Positions 18,495-29,300 of a DNA stretch of 64,000 nt are shown piece after piece. The DNA is taken from positions 744,001 through 808,000 of the forward strand of contig NZ_LN879456.1 of the NCBI RefSeq assembly GCF_001403615.1, written 5' to 3'. Under the pieces are notes generated by a model. That model worked only from the letters and a program-made list of their open reading frames with translations, did no database searches and was not told the origin of the DNA. The stretch is from Desnuesiella massiliensis. Its GTDB lineage: Bacteria > Bacillota > Clostridia > Clostridiales > Clostridiaceae. The position numbers and the translations under genes are program-made. Each line of letters begins with the position of its first letter. The stretch's first letter is position 1.

Positions 18495-18523
18495 ATTATA
18501 AGTTAACTTTGCTTATAAGTCAA
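18495..18523 (-). promoter_or_regulatory. recA promoter
   Basis: TTGACT (18523-18518) and TATAAT (18500-18495) are separated by 17 bp on the - strand. The LexA box follows immediately. Confidence 0.85.
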
Positions 18524-18530
18524 CATTAAA

Positions 18531-18563
18531 TATAAAAGTTCCTAAAACTTAGGAACTTTTATA
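18531..18563 (-). terminator. Terminator after pgsA
   Basis: A nearly 15-bp stem, TATAAAAGTTCCTAA and TTAGGAACTTTTATA, with a 3-base loop, lies between pgsA and recA. On the - strand it is followed by TTTAATG. Confidence 0.75.
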
Positions 18564-18598
18564 TTTAAATTATTACCCTTCAACTAAATAAATAATCA

Positions 18599-19189
18599 TT
18601 ATTTATCAATTTTAATAGCATTTCTATTTTTTATAAAATAATCTATACCAGAGATTATAGTAATTATAACCGCAAGATATAAAAATAGTTCAGGAAGAAA
18701 ATTAAATAAATTATTAAGTAAAGTAGTATTTGATATTATATTAGTAAGTTCATTCTGAGATTGTATATTGAACTTTAATAGTAATAAAATAATTGCTATT
18801 ATTTGAATTACTGTTTTTAATTTTCCCCACCAGCTAGCTGCTATAACCACCCCATCAGAAGCTGCCACAGTTCTAAGGCCAGTCACTGCAAATTCCCTTG
18901 CAATGATAATTATTGCGGCCCAACTTGGTATTATGTGAAATTCTACTAAAGATACTAGTGCAGCAGTAACTAACAATTTGTCCGCTAAAGGATCCATGAA
19001 TTTTCCAAAGTTGGTTATTTGATTTCTGCTTCTAGCTATGTATCCATCTAACTTATCTGTCAAAGCCGCTATAACAAACACTAAAGTAGCTAATGTTGTT
19101 CCATAAGGTATATCCTTTACCGCGATAAAGATTAAGAAAATGGGTACTAAAAAAATTCTAATTATGGTTAATTTATTCGCAAGATTCAT
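18599..19189 (-). CDS. pgsA: CDP-diacylglycerol-glycerol-3-phosphate 3-phosphatidyltransferase
   Basis: Makes phosphatidylglycerol phosphate at the membrane, the committed step to anionic phospholipids. The CDP-alcohol transferase motif D-G-x2-A-R-x8-G-x3-D-x3-D is complete in the stretch [10 protein letters not shown] to MDPLADK (about residues 48-70). Four to six hydrophobic helices cover the rest. Length is 196 residues from the ATG at 19189, preceded by GGGAGTTG; the open frame further upstream lacks a ribosome binding site. The start overlaps the end of rimO by 17 bp, so the two are coupled. Confidence 0.93.
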   Translation of the reverse strand: MNLANKLTIIRIFLVPIFLIFIAVKDIPYGTTLATLVFVIAALTDKLDGYIARSRNQITNFGKFMDPLADKLLVTAALVSLVEFHIIPSWAAIIIIAREFAVTGLRTVAASDGVVIAASWWGKLKTVIQIIAIILLLLKFNIQSQNELTNIISNTTLLNNLFNFLPELFLYLAVIITIISGIDYFIKNRNAIKIDK

Positions 19190-20510
19190 TATAAACAACT
19201 CCCAATAAATCGTATTCCAAGGACTCACTTATCCTTACCTTAATAAAATCACCTATTTTGATATTTGAATTATTCTCTACTAAAATGTATCCATCTATTT
19301 CTGGCGCCATTTCTTGTGACCTACATATAAAATGCTCATTATTAAATCCTTCTACTAATACATCGTATATCTTACCTATCTTCTTCTTATTTATTTCAGC
19401 AGATATATTTTGTTGAAGTAACATTAATTCTTTCTCTCTAAATAGCTTAATATCTTCTTGGATTTGATCTTCCATTGTAGCTGCTGGTGTATCTTCTTCT
19501 TGTGAGTAAGTAAATACCCCTACTTTATCCAATTTATGTTCTGTTAAAAATCTTTTTAGCTCATTAAAGTCATCTTCAGTCTCACCAGGAAAACCGACTA
19601 TTATAGAGGTCCTAATAACTATATCTTCCACTTCATTTCGTAGCTTCTTTAATAGTTCTTCTATTGAAGCTTTATTCGTTCTTCTCCCCATTCTTTTAAG
19701 GATAGAATCACTTACATGCTGAATTGGAATATCAATATATTTACATATCTTATCATTATTCTTAAATTCTAAAATCATATCATCCGTTAACTCTTCTGGG
19801 TATGCATAGAGAACCCTTATCCACTTTAGTTTTTCAATTTTGCCTAGTTCCTGTAGAAGTTCTACGAGCATTTTCTTTCCATAAACATCTTCTCCATATC
19901 TAGTAGTATCTTGTGCTATTAGTATTATTTCACTAACGCCACCTTTAACTAAAGCAATAGATTCATTAATTATTGACTCTATAGTACGACTTCTATATTT
20001 ACCTCTTATCTTAGGAATTATGCAATAGGTACAATGATTATTACATCCCTCTGCTATTCTTATATAGGCTACTTGTTTATCTGTAGTGATTATTCTTTCT
20101 CCATCATTAATATTATCATTACTGTAATTGCACTGTATTATTTTTTCTTTATTAGATATAAATTCTTCTATATAATCATTAATTTTCTTATAATCATTTA
20201 CACCGAGTAAAACATCTATTTCTGGCATTAACTCTATTAAATCCTTACCATATCTTTGAGTTAAGCATCCAGTAGCTATTAACAGTTTGCAATTATAATT
20301 CTTCTTATATGCAGCCATTTCAAGAATGGTATCTATAGATTCTTGTTTAGATTTTTCTATGAAGCCACAAGTATTCACTATTATAATATCTGCTTCTTTA
20401 GGATTATTAGTTATCTCGTAATTTCTCTTAATGTTTCCCAGCATTATTTCTGAATCCACTCTATTTTTGTCACAACCTAAACTTATTATCCCTACTTTGT
20501 ATCTAGTCAA
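19173..20510 (-). CDS. rimO: Ribosomal protein uS12 methylthiotransferase RimO
   Basis: Radical SAM enzyme that methylthiolates an aspartate of ribosomal protein S12. The N-terminal UPF0004 domain has SLGC, NTCGF and TGC cysteines; the radical SAM motif is [13 protein letters not shown]; a TRAM domain ends the protein. The sequence KLISLGC-type start and [13 protein letters not shown] separate it from MiaB at the left edge. Start: GGGAGG lies seven bases before a TTG at 20510, giving 445 residues; the ATG ten codons upstream has no ribosome binding site. It is followed by overlapping pgsA. Confidence 0.92.
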   Translation of the reverse strand: MTRYKVGIISLGCDKNRVDSEIMLGNIKRNYEITNNPKEADIIIVNTCGFIEKSKQESIDTILEMAAYKKNYNCKLLIATGCLTQRYGKDLIELMPEIDVLLGVNDYKKINDYIEEFISNKEKIIQCNYSNDNINDGERIITTDKQVAYIRIAEGCNNHCTYCIIPKIRGKYRSRTIESIINESIALVKGGVSEIILIAQDTTRYGEDVYGKKMLVELLQELGKIEKLKWIRVLYAYPEELTDDMILEFKNNDKICKYIDIPIQHVSDSILKRMGRRTNKASIEELLKKLRNEVEDIVIRTSIIVGFPGETEDDFNELKRFLTEHKLDKVGVFTYSQEEDTPAATMEDQIQEDIKLFREKELMLLQQNISAEINKKKIGKIYDVLVEGFNNEHFICRSQEMAPEIDGYILVENNSNIKIGDFIKVRISESLEYDLLGVVYNESCE

Positions 20511-20598
20511 TTTATTTCCTCCCAAATTTAAAATATACAAATTAATTTTAAATCTCTTTCATCAATTAAACAAGTATTTTTTAATAAATATTAGTATA

Positions 20599-22866
20599 CT
20601 ATATTTCTTCTTTAGATACTAGTATTTGCCTTGGCTTACTACCATCTTTAGGAGATATTATTCTCCTTTCTTCTAATTGCTCCATAATCCTTGCAGCTCT
20701 ATTATAACCTATCCTTAATCTCCTTTGAATTAGAGAAGTAGAAGCTTGCCCACATTCAACTACAATCTTTATTGCTTCTTCTAATAATTCATCCTCTTCA
20801 TCAGTATCAGTACTATCACTAGCTTCGTTATTAATGTGTTCTATTATTTGAGATTCATAATTTATTTCTCCCTTTTGATTTTTAATGAAAGAAACTACAC
20901 GTTCCACTTCTTCTTCCGAAATAAAGGCTCCTTGAACTCTTAAAGGTTTCGATTCTCCTACTGGGTAAAAAAGCATATCTCCTTTACCTAGGAGCTTCTC
21001 TGCCCCAGATGAATCTAGTATAGTTCTTGAATCCACTTGACTTGATACTGCAAAAGAAATTCTTGAAGGAATGTTAGCTTTAATAACTCCTGTAATTACA
21101 TCTACAGAAGGTCTTTGAGTTGCTATTACTAAATGCATACCAGCAGCTCTAGCCATCTGTGCTAATCTTCCTATATAGTCTTCTACATCGTGGGGGCAAA
21201 CCATCATTAAGTCTGCTAATTCATCAACTATTATAACGATCCAAGGCAATTTTTCTTGTATTTTTCCTTTATTAAATAACTCATTAAAGCCTTCTATATT
21301 TCTAACTCCATTGTCTGCAAAAAGCTTATATCTTCTTGTCATTTCATTTACAGCCCAGTTTAAAGCTGCTGCTGCTTTCTTTGGATCAGTTACTACAGGT
21401 ATTAATAAATGAGGTATCCCATTATATACATTTAACTCTACTACCTTAGGATCTATCATAAGCAACTTAACATTATCCGGTGAATATTTAAATAACAAGC
21501 TTATTATTAAAGTATTTATACATACACTTTTACCTGAACCTGTAGCCCCCGCTATAAGTAGATGAGGCATTTTAGTTAAATCCGAAACCACACAATTTCC
21601 TGAAATATCTTTACCTAATGAAAAAGCTAAATTCTTGTTACTGTTTTTAAATTCTTCTGAGTCCAGTACTTCTCTTAAAAATACAGGCATTAAATCCCTA
21701 TTAGGAACCTCTATGCCCACTGCAGACTTTCCAGGAATAGGAGCTTCTATCCTAACACCATTAGAAGCCAAGCTTAGTGCTATGTCATCAGATAAATTTA
21801 CTATTTTGCTAACCTTTACCCCAGCATTAGGCTGAAGTTCAAATCTGGTAACAGAAGGCCCCTTAGTAACTTGAATTACTTTAGCTTCCACCCCAAAGCT
21901 ACTTAAAGTTTCTTCTAATTTATTAGCATTATTAAGTAAATCCTTTTTATCCTCTTTATTCATTTTTAAAGCCATATTAGGATTTAAAAGTTCCGTTGAG
22001 GGGAATATATATTCACAATCATTATACGAATTTTTCTCTTCAATTTTCTGAGACAGCTCTTTATTAATCATTTCTTTTACTTCATTATCTAAAGAGGTAT
22101 TTTTTTTGTTATTAGATTCAACTATAGTATCCTTATTATCTGCATTAGTATCTTGTTCTAAGGCACTCTCTCTCATGAAATCTAAAATTTTTATCTTACT
22201 GTTTAGTCCTTTTATAAAATTATCTTTGTCTTTAGCAGCGGAGCTTTCTTCAACTAAGGAAAACTCTTGAGGAACATTTGCCAATTGCGGTTTTTCTTCT
22301 ACAATCTTTTTTCGCTTTGGTATATCAGTAGTAATTAAACTTTTTATTGCTAACCCAAAATCGTATAAAGAAAATTTAAATATCATCATAAGAGCTATTA
22401 TTAATAATGAAATAAATACTATAATAGATCCTGCTGCACCAAGTAGCTTGTATAGAGGAATATCTATTAATAAAAATAGAATTCCACCATGCATTACTTC
22501 ATTGCTATTAACAATATTTTTTAAAGCATCAAGTAATATTCCATTATAAAAATCTTCAATAGTTATAATCTGAATAAATAAAACACTGATTACAGCTAAT
22601 AGAACTAGTCCATAAAATCTTGTATTTAATTTGCTGAGTTTTTTATTTGCTATATAAAGCGTACCAAGAAATATTATTATAAAAGGAACAAAAAAGGCCC
22701 CTACTCCAACCAAGGAAATTATAATCCTGCGTAAAAAAGAAAATAAAATTGCGTTTGACTTGCTATATACGCTAATACCTATTAAAATGCCAAAGGTTAT
22801 AAGAATTACCCCTATAATTTCATTATTATAGGATAAATTATTTTTAGTTTTTTTACTTCTACCCAT
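20599..22866 (-). CDS. ftsK: DNA translocase FtsK/SpoIIIE
   Basis: Membrane-anchored hexameric motor that pumps DNA through the division or sporulation septum and activates dif recombination in many bacteria. Four N-terminal transmembrane helices (about residues 15-175), a charged linker (180-280), then the RecA-like motor with Walker [10 protein letters not shown] (about 438) and Walker [13 protein letters not shown]. The gamma winged-helix domain that reads polar DNA motifs is at the C terminus (about 690-755, with [14 protein letters not shown]). Length is 755 residues. It sits next to tepA, as spoIIIE does in Bacillus. With the Xer-type recombinase and the dif candidate it completes a terminus-processing set in this window. 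Confidence 0.95.
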   Translation of the reverse strand: MGRSKKTKNNLSYNNEIIGVILITFGILIGISVYSKSNAILFSFLRRIIISLVGVGAFFVPFIIIFLGTLYIANKKLSKLNTRFYGLVLLAVISVLFIQIITIEDFYNGILLDALKNIVNSNEVMHGGILFLLIDIPLYKLLGAAGSIIVFISLLIIALMMIFKFSLYDFGLAIKSLITTDIPKRKKIVEEKPQLANVPQEFSLVEESSAAKDKDNFIKGLNSKIKILDFMRESALEQDTNADNKDTIVESNNKKNTSLDNEVKEMINKELSQKIEEKNSYNDCEYIFPSTELLNPNMALKMNKEDKKDLLNNANKLEETLSSFGVEAKVIQVTKGPSVTRFELQPNAGVKVSKIVNLSDDIALSLASNGVRIEAPIPGKSAVGIEVPNRDLMPVFLREVLDSEEFKNSNKNLAFSLGKDISGNCVVSDLTKMPHLLIAGATGSGKSVCINTLIISLLFKYSPDNVKLLMIDPKVVELNVYNGIPHLLIPVVTDPKKAAAALNWAVNEMTRRYKLFADNGVRNIEGFNELFNKGKIQEKLPWIVIIVDELADLMMVCPHDVEDYIGRLAQMARAAGMHLVIATQRPSVDVITGVIKANIPSRISFAVSSQVDSRTILDSSGAEKLLGKGDMLFYPVGESKPLRVQGAFISEEEVERVVSFIKNQKGEINYESQIIEHINNEASDSTDTDEEDELLEEAIKIVVECGQASTSLIQRRLRIGYNRAARIMEQLEERRIISPKDGSKPRQILVSKEEI

Positions 22867-22991
22867 TATTTTTCACCTCGCTTTAAGATTATTTCTACAC
22901 AACCTGCTATATTTCCTTTTATTTAAGTATGTAAAATAAAATAACTAATTAATACATTAGATGAGATAAATGGTATATCTACTACTATAAA

Positions 22992-23018
22992 TAAACCATA
23001 GGAAAAACCTATGGTTTA
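22992..23018 (-). terminator. Terminator after tepA
   Basis: An 11-bp perfect stem, TAAACCATAGG and CCTATGGTTTA, has a 5-base loop and a T-rich tail on the - strand. It contains the tepA stop codon, so tepA and ftsK are probably separate transcripts. Confidence 0.8.
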
Positions 23019-23695
23019 TTATCTATTAAAGAATTTAATTTTCCAATAGCTTCTTTGACTCCTCCCACTTCATCAATGAGTCCATATTTTACTGCTTGTT
23101 CTCCAATTAAAATAGTTCCCATATCATTTAGCAATTCATCTGTCTGAAGCATTAATTTTTGAAGTGTAGCTTTTTCAATTTTAGATGTTCTAATGATAAA
23201 TTCATTTATTCTTTCTTGCATTTTGTTAAAATATTCGAAGGTCTGAGGTACTCCTATAACTAACCCATTCATTCTTATTGGATGTATTATCATGGTAGCT
23301 GAAGGAGAAATAAAAGAATAGTCAGCAGAAGTAGCTAAAGGAACTCCAATGGAATGACCGCCTCCAATTACTAAAGAAACTGTTGGTTTGCTAAGGCTTC
23401 TAATCATTTCAGATATAGCTAATCCCGCCTCCACATCTCCACCCATAGTATTTAAAATAATAAAAATACCTTTTACCTTATCATTTTGTTCCATAGATAT
23501 TAATTGAGGTATTATGTGTTCATATTTTGTTGTTTTTGTTTGTGGTGACAAGACTCCATGGCCCTCAATCTGACCTATTATTGGCACTACTTGTATTCTT
23601 TGATTATTATCTTCATTTTGTACTGCTTGAATCCCTAACTCTTTAATAGACTCTATAGATTCATTTTTTTTATTATCTTTTTCTTCGTTGAACAT
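23009..23695 (-). CDS. tepA: ClpP-class serine protease, TepA/YmfB family
   Basis: Member of the ClpP/crotonase fold linked to protein export in Bacillus (translocation-enhancing protein). The serine is S115 in GGGHSIGVPLA and the histidine H138 in MIIHPIRM; the oxyanion glycines are in MGGDVEAG (84-91). The first 35 residues are a charged N-terminal extension. Length of 228 residues fits. It is upstream of ftsK as in the Bacillus ymfB-spoIIIE order. It lacks export signals and should act in the cytosol. True housekeeping ClpP is a different family branch. Confidence 0.85.
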   Translation of the reverse strand: MFNEEKDNKKNESIESIKELGIQAVQNEDNNQRIQVVPIIGQIEGHGVLSPQTKTTKYEHIIPQLISMEQNDKVKGIFIILNTMGGDVEAGLAISEMIRSLSKPTVSLVIGGGHSIGVPLATSADYSFISPSATMIIHPIRMNGLVIGVPQTFEYFNKMQERINEFIIRTSKIEKATLQKLMLQTDELLNDMGTILIGEQAVKYGLIDEVGGVKEAIGKLNSLIDNKP

Positions 23696-23751
23696 ATTTC
23701 TCTCCTCCTATGAACTTATTTTGTTCATTAAGAAGATTTAATATTCATTAA

Positions 23752-24951
23752 TTATCCTAGCTTAAAAGCGCGATGCAGTGCATTAATTGCTTGCCCTGTA
23801 GATTTTCCTTCCACAAGACACCAAATAGTGGTATGAGAATCTGCAGTTTGCAATACTTTTATATTTTCATTTCTAAGCACCTTTAGTATCTTAGCCATTA
23901 CGCCAGGTATACCTCTTATCCGTGAACCTATGATTGCAATTTTGCTACAATCTTCTATAGATTCATACTTAATTTGTAAGTCTTTAAGAACTGTTTCTAT
24001 TTTAAATTTATCCTTCGAATCTACTGTAAAAGTCTTTTTATCAGGAAATATATTTATTAAGTCAATACTTATACAATGATCCGCTAAAATATCCAATATA
24101 CTATCATAGTTTTCATTATGCTTATTATTTTCAAATTCAATATTTACTTGAAGCCTATTACTCATATGAGTGATTCCTGTTATCAAACTATCGTTAGTAA
24201 ACTCACCATAGTTATCTATAATAGTTCCTTCACATTCACTCATAGTATTTTTAATAGTTAAAGGAATATTGCCTCTCATCGCAATTTCTACAGCTCTTGG
24301 ATGTATTACTTTAGCTCCTTGGTCTGCAAATTGAAATACTTCATTATAGCTTATTTTATTTATTAGACATGCATCTTTTACAATGCGAGGATCTGCAGTC
24401 ATTATTCCATCTACATCAGTATATATTTGAATTTCTTCAGCCTTTAATGCAACACCCAGCAAAGCTGCTGTAACATCACTGCCACCTCTACCTAGAGTGG
24501 TTATATATCCCTCTCTACTTACTCCTTGGAATCCTGATACTATAGGTACAATACCTTCTTCTAATAAACATACTAACTTTTTATTATCTACCTCTAGCAC
24601 TTTTGCATCACTATAATTATCATCAGTTATTATTCCTGCTTGACCACCAGTAATAGGTAAGCACTTTATGCCTTTTTCCCATAAATGATTGCATAGAACT
24701 ACAGTACTTATAATTTCTCCACAACTCATTAATAAATCTGCAGATTGAGCGTTACTGCTTTTAAATCTATTTGATACTAAGGATAATAAAGTATCTGTGG
24801 CATAGGGCTCGCCTTTTCTCCCCATAGCAGAAACAACCACTACAGGACTATAGCCATCTTGCTTTGATTGTAAAATTTTATTTACCACTGAATTTCTTCT
24901 TTCATTACTAGAAACAGAAGTACCGCCAAATTTTTGTACTAATATCTTCAT
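23752..24951 (-). CDS. dapG: Aspartokinase (DapG type)
   Basis: Phosphorylates aspartate, the first step to diaminopimelate, lysine, threonine and methionine. The amino-acid kinase domain opens with VQKFGGTSVSS and includes GRGGSDVTA; two ACT regulatory domains occupy roughly residues 265-399, with the GIRGIPGVMAKI ACT signature. Length is 399 residues. Location beside ymxH and near spore genes resembles the Bacillus dapG neighbourhood, where this isozyme supplies diaminopimelate and dipicolinate. Which amino acid inhibits it cannot be told from sequence. Confidence 0.92.
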   Translation of the reverse strand: MKILVQKFGGTSVSSNERRNSVVNKILQSKQDGYSPVVVVSAMGRKGEPYATDTLLSLVSNRFKSSNAQSADLLMSCGEIISTVVLCNHLWEKGIKCLPITGGQAGIITDDNYSDAKVLEVDNKKLVCLLEEGIVPIVSGFQGVSREGYITTLGRGGSDVTAALLGVALKAEEIQIYTDVDGIMTADPRIVKDACLINKISYNEVFQFADQGAKVIHPRAVEIAMRGNIPLTIKNTMSECEGTIIDNYGEFTNDSLITGITHMSNRLQVNIEFENNKHNENYDSILDILADHCISIDLINIFPDKKTFTVDSKDKFKIETVLKDLQIKYESIEDCSKIAIIGSRIRGIPGVMAKILKVLRNENIKVLQTADSHTTIWCLVEGKSTGQAINALHRAFKLG

Positions 24952-24991
24952 AAACCGTCCCCCTCTTATGGAGATTTTTTAATTATGTTTA

Positions 24992-25270
24992 TTAAAGCTT
25001 GCTCCTTTTGATTAAGCTATCCTCTATGTCTACAATTATGGTTTTAGCACCAATTTTTTTTACATATTCCCAAGGTATCTCTAAGAATTCATTATTACTA
25101 AAAAAATTGAATTTACTTTGATTATTATTCACTATTAGTAATTTAAAATTTCCTTCATTATCTATAACTATATCATTATTACCTAAAAAATTATACTTCT
25201 CTCCATCATTAACGTTGATGATTTCATATCTTTCCATTTCGCTATATAGCTTTACGCTTTCATTCATCAC
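24992..25270 (-). CDS. PRC-barrel protein YlmC/YmxH family
   Basis: A 92-residue single PRC-barrel domain. The family fold is seen in the N-terminal MERYEIINVNDGEKYNFLG and the IPWEYVKKIGAKTIIVD end, as in Bacillus YlmC and YmxH. Its function is unknown; relatives are sporulation-associated. It sits between the M16 peptidase and aspartokinase, the same place as ymxH in Bacillus. The ribosome binding site is AGGAGGG before ATG. Confidence 0.8.
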   Translation of the reverse strand: MMNESVKLYSEMERYEIINVNDGEKYNFLGNNDIVIDNEGNFKLLIVNNNQSKFNFFSNNEFLEIPWEYVKKIGAKTIIVDIEDSLIKRSKL

Positions 25271-25357
25271 AAATTTCCCTCCTTAATAATATCCTTTTAT
25301 AATTCTATGTACTTAGTAGAGGGCATATTACATAATTATGCTTAAATGAAATTTTTG

Positions 25358-26656
25358 TTAAAGCAATTTAGGAGCTATTTCTCTATTGGCAAAAGTATTT
25401 TTACTTAAATAATTCTCAAATTTAAGAAAATCTACATTACTTCCTACAAAAGCTGAGTTTAATATTCCAGGCTTAAAACATTTTTCGAGGATTTTATTTA
25501 CTGAATCACTATCTATATTATCAATTTTCTTCATTACTTCTTCTGGAGTGTTGATCTTATTTAAAAATAGCATTGCTTTTCCATTGCTAAACATTCTGCT
25601 GCTTGTGCTCTCTAGACCTAAAATATAACTACCTTTTATTTGTTCTTTTGCAATCTTTAACTTCTCTCGTGATATTCCCTGCTTATAATAATTATAAATT
25701 TCTTCATTTATATAATTTACAGCATCATAGGCGCAACTTGGGTTAAGGCTAGTATATATGTTTAAGCTTCCTGTATTATTATAAGAGGATGCATAGGAGT
25801 AAATTGTATAACACAATCCCCTTTCTTCTCTTATATTTTGAAATAAAATTGAAGACACACCGCCGCCAAAAATGTTATTTAATAACAATAAAGTATATAC
25901 ATCATCATTTCCTAAAGGTATTCCTTGAAGTCCTAAGCAAATGTGAAGCTGCTCTATGGCTTTCTGTTTATATAGATGATTAGTAAGAATTGCAGGGGTA
26001 GAATAATTAGTAATTCTTTTCTTATTACTGCTCCATTGTCCAAAATACTCTTCTACTATTTTATTTATATTATTAACATCAAATTTTCCACAAATAGAAA
26101 TCACTGAATTCTCAGGAATATAATACTCTTCTATATATTCTAATAGATCATTTCTGGAAAAGCTTTTAACATTTTTAGCAGTACCTAATATGGGCAATGA
26201 GATAGGATCTTCTCCCCAAACAGACTTACAGTGTAAATCAGCTAAAACATCTTCAGGAGAGTCTTCATTCATACTAATTTCTTCAATTACTACTCCCTTT
26301 TCCTTATCAATGTCTTCGCTCTCAAACTTACTATTAAACAACATATCAGAAAGTATATCAAGACTTAAATCTAAGTGGCTGCTCAAGGTTTTTATATAGA
26401 AACAAGTAGCTTCTTTCCCAGTGAAGGCATTTATTTGCCCACCAACATTCTCAATACTTTCAGCTATATCCTTGGCAGATCTTTTACGAGTACCTTTAAA
26501 AAACATATGTTCTATAAAGTGTGAAATACCATTATTTAATGGAGCTTCATTTCTTGATCCGTTTTCTACCCATAGTCCAACACTAACAGAATTTACATAA
26601 TCTATATACTCTGTTATCACTCTTAAGCCGTTATTTAGTCTATATACCTTATACAT
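25358..26656 (-). CDS. M16 family zinc metallopeptidase (YmxG/MlpA type)
   Basis: Processing-peptidase-like zinc protease. The inverted zinc motif H-x-x-E-H is H46-F-I-E49-H50 in GISHFIEHMFFKGT, with the downstream glutamate near residue 126 in VVIEEISMNED. The C-terminal half has the non-catalytic M16 repeat with REERGLCYTIYSY. Length of 432 residues is one active plus one inactive half, as usual for the bacterial form. It follows pnp, as ymxG does in Bacillus. Its natural substrate is not known. Confidence 0.9.
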   Translation of the reverse strand: MYKVYRLNNGLRVITEYIDYVNSVSVGLWVENGSRNEAPLNNGISHFIEHMFFKGTRKRSAKDIAESIENVGGQINAFTGKEATCFYIKTLSSHLDLSLDILSDMLFNSKFESEDIDKEKGVVIEEISMNEDSPEDVLADLHCKSVWGEDPISLPILGTAKNVKSFSRNDLLEYIEEYYIPENSVISICGKFDVNNINKIVEEYFGQWSSNKKRITNYSTPAILTNHLYKQKAIEQLHICLGLQGIPLGNDDVYTLLLLNNIFGGGVSSILFQNIREERGLCYTIYSYASSYNNTGSLNIYTSLNPSCAYDAVNYINEEIYNYYKQGISREKLKIAKEQIKGSYILGLESTSSRMFSNGKAMLFLNKINTPEEVMKKIDNIDSDSVNKILEKCFKPGILNSAFVGSNVDFLKFENYLSKNTFANREIAPKLL

Positions 26657-26679
26657 AAGTAACCTCCAGTAAAAAATAA

Positions 26680-26697
26680 AAAGGCATTGATGCCCTT
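26680..26697 (-). terminator. Terminator after pnp
   Basis: AAGGGCAT and ATGCCTTT form a short hairpin with a T run (TTTTTATTTTTT) on the - strand, just beyond the pnp stop and before the M16 peptidase. Confidence 0.7.
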
Positions 26698-26710
26698 CTA
26701 TTTTTAAATA

Positions 26711-28819
26711 CTATTTTTCTTCTTCTTCCTGCTCATTTTCCTTTATAGCATCTTTTCTTGAAAGATTAATCCTTCCCTGATTATCTATCTCAGTTACCTT
26801 AACTAAAATTTCATCTCCTACAGATACTACATCTTCTACCTTATTAACTCTATTCACATCAAGCTTTGAAATATGGACTAATCCTTCTTTTTTAGGCAGA
26901 ATTTCAACAAAGGCTCCGAAAGCAGCAATCTTTGTAACTTTACCAAGATATATTTCCCCTGCTTTTACTTCTCTTGTTAAATCTTCTATCATCTTTATAG
27001 CAAGTTTACCACCAACTGGATCACTGCAGGATACAAATATCTTTCCATCTTCTTTAATATCTATTTTAGCACCGGTTTCAGCAATTATATTATTTATTAC
27101 TTTTCCACCTGGTCCTATTACATCTCTAATCTTTTCAGTATCAATAGTTGTGGTATAAGTTTTAGGTGCATATACAGAAACATCAGATCTATGAGTTGGT
27201 ATACATCCATTTATTTTTTCAAGAATATGTAGTCTTGCTTTTCTAGCCTCTTCCATACTCTTTTTTATACATTCATTAGAAAGACCTTTTATTTTGGTAT
27301 CTACTTGAATAGCCGTAATTCCTTTTTCAGTTCCAGCTACTTTAAAGTCCATATCTCCAAAGAAATCTTCGATACCTTGAATATCTGTTAATATTTCTTC
27401 TTCTGTTAAATCTTCACTGGTCACTAATCCCATAGCTATACCTGCTGCTGGTCTCTTAATTGGAACCCCTGCGTCAAGTAATGCTAAAGTACTTCCACAT
27501 ACACTAGCCTGAGAAGTAGATCCATTGGAGCTCAACACTTCTGATACTAATCTTATGGTATATGGGAATTCTTCCTCTGATGGAATTAATGGCTCAAGAG
27601 CTTTTTCAGCAAGAGCACCATGCCCTATTTCTCTTCTTCCAGGACCTCTTAAAGGTTTAACTTCACCTACACTGTAAGAAGGGAAATTGTAGTGATGCAT
27701 ATATCTTTTAAACTCTTCTTCCCCTATACCATCTAAAATCTGAACATCTCCTAAAGCTCCAAGAGTTGCTACAGTTAAAACTTGAGTTAGTCCCCTTGTA
27801 AATAAACCTGTACCATGTGTTCTTGGCAGTAAAGATACCTCACAGTTAATAGGTCTTATGTCATTAAAACCTCTTCCATCAGGTCTTCTCTTTTCATTAA
27901 GTATCATATTTCTTACGATATCTTTTTGTACTCTATAAACTATATCGGATATATCTGCTTTGTTATCTGGATACTTTTCGCCAAATTCCTCAGATATTTT
28001 TTCTTTTGCTTTGTCCATAGCTTCATTTCTTAAATCTTTATCTGTTATATACATGGCTTCCTTTATTATATCAAAGCAGAATTCTCTTACTTCATTTTCT
28101 AAGGCTTCCTCTACCTTATATAATACTGGTATGGCTTTCTCTTTACCAAATTGCTTCATAGCATCCTCTTGGAATGCAACAATTTGCTTACATGCGTCAA
28201 ATCCAAACATAATAGCATCATACATAACCTCTTCTGGTATCTCTTGACCACCAGCCTCAATCATGGTTACTCTTTCCTTTGTAGCACAAACCGTAAGTGC
28301 CATAGAGCTTTGTTCTCTTTCCTTTGAAGTTGGATTTAATACAAAATTTCCATCAATTATACCCACGGAAACTGCTGCCACTGGGGCTGCAAATGGAATA
28401 CTTGAAATACATAGTGCAGCGGAAGCAGCATTAATTGCTAATATCTCTGGCAAATTATCATTTTCTACAGATACAACTGTACAAACTACTTGAACGTCAT
28501 TTCTATAGCCCTTAGGAAATAAAGGCCTTAAAGGTCTGTCTATAGCTCTTCCGCTCAATATAGCTTTTTCAGAAGGTTTACCTTCTCTTTTAATAAAACC
28601 TCCTGGAATTTTTCCTACTGCATATAATCTTTCCTCATATTCAACACTTAGTGGAAAAAAATCTATTCCTTCTCTTGGAGAAGCTGAAGCATTAACATTA
28701 GTTAAAACCACAGTATCACCATAACTCATTAATATAGCTGCATTAGATAACATTCCAATTTTGCCATATTCTAATTTAAGTTTTCTTCCTGCTACAATGG
28801 TTTCTATAGTATGTTGCAT
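26711..28819 (-). CDS. pnp: Polyribonucleotide nucleotidyltransferase (PNPase)
   Basis: Phosphorolytic 3'-to-5' exoribonuclease of mRNA decay. Two RNase PH domains (about residues 1-215 and 310-545), a helical linker, a KH domain with [12 protein letters not shown] (about 560) and an S1 domain with [11 protein letters not shown] (about 625-690) are all present. Length is 702 residues. It follows rpsO, the conserved order, though a terminator between them suggests at least two transcript ends. With rny it gives the window two of the main RNA-decay enzymes. Confidence 0.98.
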   Translation of the reverse strand: MQHTIETIVAGRKLKLEYGKIGMLSNAAILMSYGDTVVLTNVNASASPREGIDFFPLSVEYEERLYAVGKIPGGFIKREGKPSEKAILSGRAIDRPLRPLFPKGYRNDVQVVCTVVSVENDNLPEILAINAASAALCISSIPFAAPVAAVSVGIIDGNFVLNPTSKEREQSSMALTVCATKERVTMIEAGGQEIPEEVMYDAIMFGFDACKQIVAFQEDAMKQFGKEKAIPVLYKVEEALENEVREFCFDIIKEAMYITDKDLRNEAMDKAKEKISEEFGEKYPDNKADISDIVYRVQKDIVRNMILNEKRRPDGRGFNDIRPINCEVSLLPRTHGTGLFTRGLTQVLTVATLGALGDVQILDGIGEEEFKRYMHHYNFPSYSVGEVKPLRGPGRREIGHGALAEKALEPLIPSEEEFPYTIRLVSEVLSSNGSTSQASVCGSTLALLDAGVPIKRPAAGIAMGLVTSEDLTEEEILTDIQGIEDFFGDMDFKVAGTEKGITAIQVDTKIKGLSNECIKKSMEEARKARLHILEKINGCIPTHRSDVSVYAPKTYTTTIDTEKIRDVIGPGGKVINNIIAETGAKIDIKEDGKIFVSCSDPVGGKLAIKMIEDLTREVKAGEIYLGKVTKIAAFGAFVEILPKKEGLVHISKLDVNRVNKVEDVVSVGDEILVKVTEIDNQGRINLSRKDAIKENEQEEEEK

Positions 28820-28892
28820 AATTTATACCCTCCTTCCAAATCTATTAGTAGTATTAACATAATTTTTCAAATTATAAGTTTTTTAAAATAAT

Positions 28893-28912
28893 AGAGCGGT
28901 AAAACCCGCTCT
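28893..28912 (-). terminator. Terminator after rpsO
   Basis: AGAGCGG and CCGCTCT form a 7-bp stem with a 6-base loop; the - strand tail is ATTATTTTAAAAAA. It lies between rpsO and pnp. Confidence 0.7.
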
Positions 28913-28915
28913 AAC

Positions 28916-29179
28916 TTATCTTCTTAATCCTAGTTTTTCAACTATTGAACGATATCTTGTGATATCTTGAGCCATAAGATAATTTAAAAGACCTCTTCTT
29001 TGTCCAACCATCATTAAAAGACCTCTTCTTGAATGGTGATCTTTCTTATGAGCTTTTAAATGATCTGTTAATGAATTGATTCTTTCTGTTAATAAAGCTA
29101 TTTGCACCTCTGGTGATCCTGTATCACCTTCATGCCTTGCATGCTTTACTATTATTTCTTGTTTTTTTGCCTTATCCAT
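28916..29179 (-). CDS. rpsO: 30S ribosomal protein S15
   Basis: Primary binding protein of the 16S rRNA central domain. The 87-residue sequence carries the S15 signature [19 protein letters not shown] and [13 protein letters not shown]. The ribosome binding site GGAGGTG precedes the ATG. An own promoter and a structured leader lie upstream, as expected for autogenous control by S15. Confidence 0.98.
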   Translation of the reverse strand: MDKAKKQEIIVKHARHEGDTGSPEVQIALLTERINSLTDHLKAHKKDHHSRRGLLMMVGQRRGLLNYLMAQDITRYRSIVEKLGLRR

Positions 29180-29258
29180 TAGTAAACACCTCCATGTAAT
29201 TATCCCCTAAATCCAAGAAAAAAGTTGGCAATCTTTTATCTTAGAATCAGGTTCTCAA
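29180..29258 (-). promoter_or_regulatory. Structured rpsO leader, possible S15 autoregulatory element
   Basis: The 5' untranslated part of the rpsO mRNA includes nested pairings: GTTG with CAAC outside, and AGAA with TTCT inside the segment beginning GTTGAGAACCTGATTCT. S15 leaders in Firmicutes are known to bind S15. The link here is inferred from position and folding by eye. Confidence 0.4.
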
Positions 29259-29263
29259 CGGTA

Positions 29264-29292
29264 ATTATAGCAAATTTATTCCTTGTTGTAAA
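29264..29292 (-). promoter_or_regulatory. rpsO promoter
   Basis: TTTACA (29292-29287) and TATAAT (29269-29264) with 17-bp spacing on the - strand. Confidence 0.75.
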
Positions 29293-29300
29293 TTATTTTT

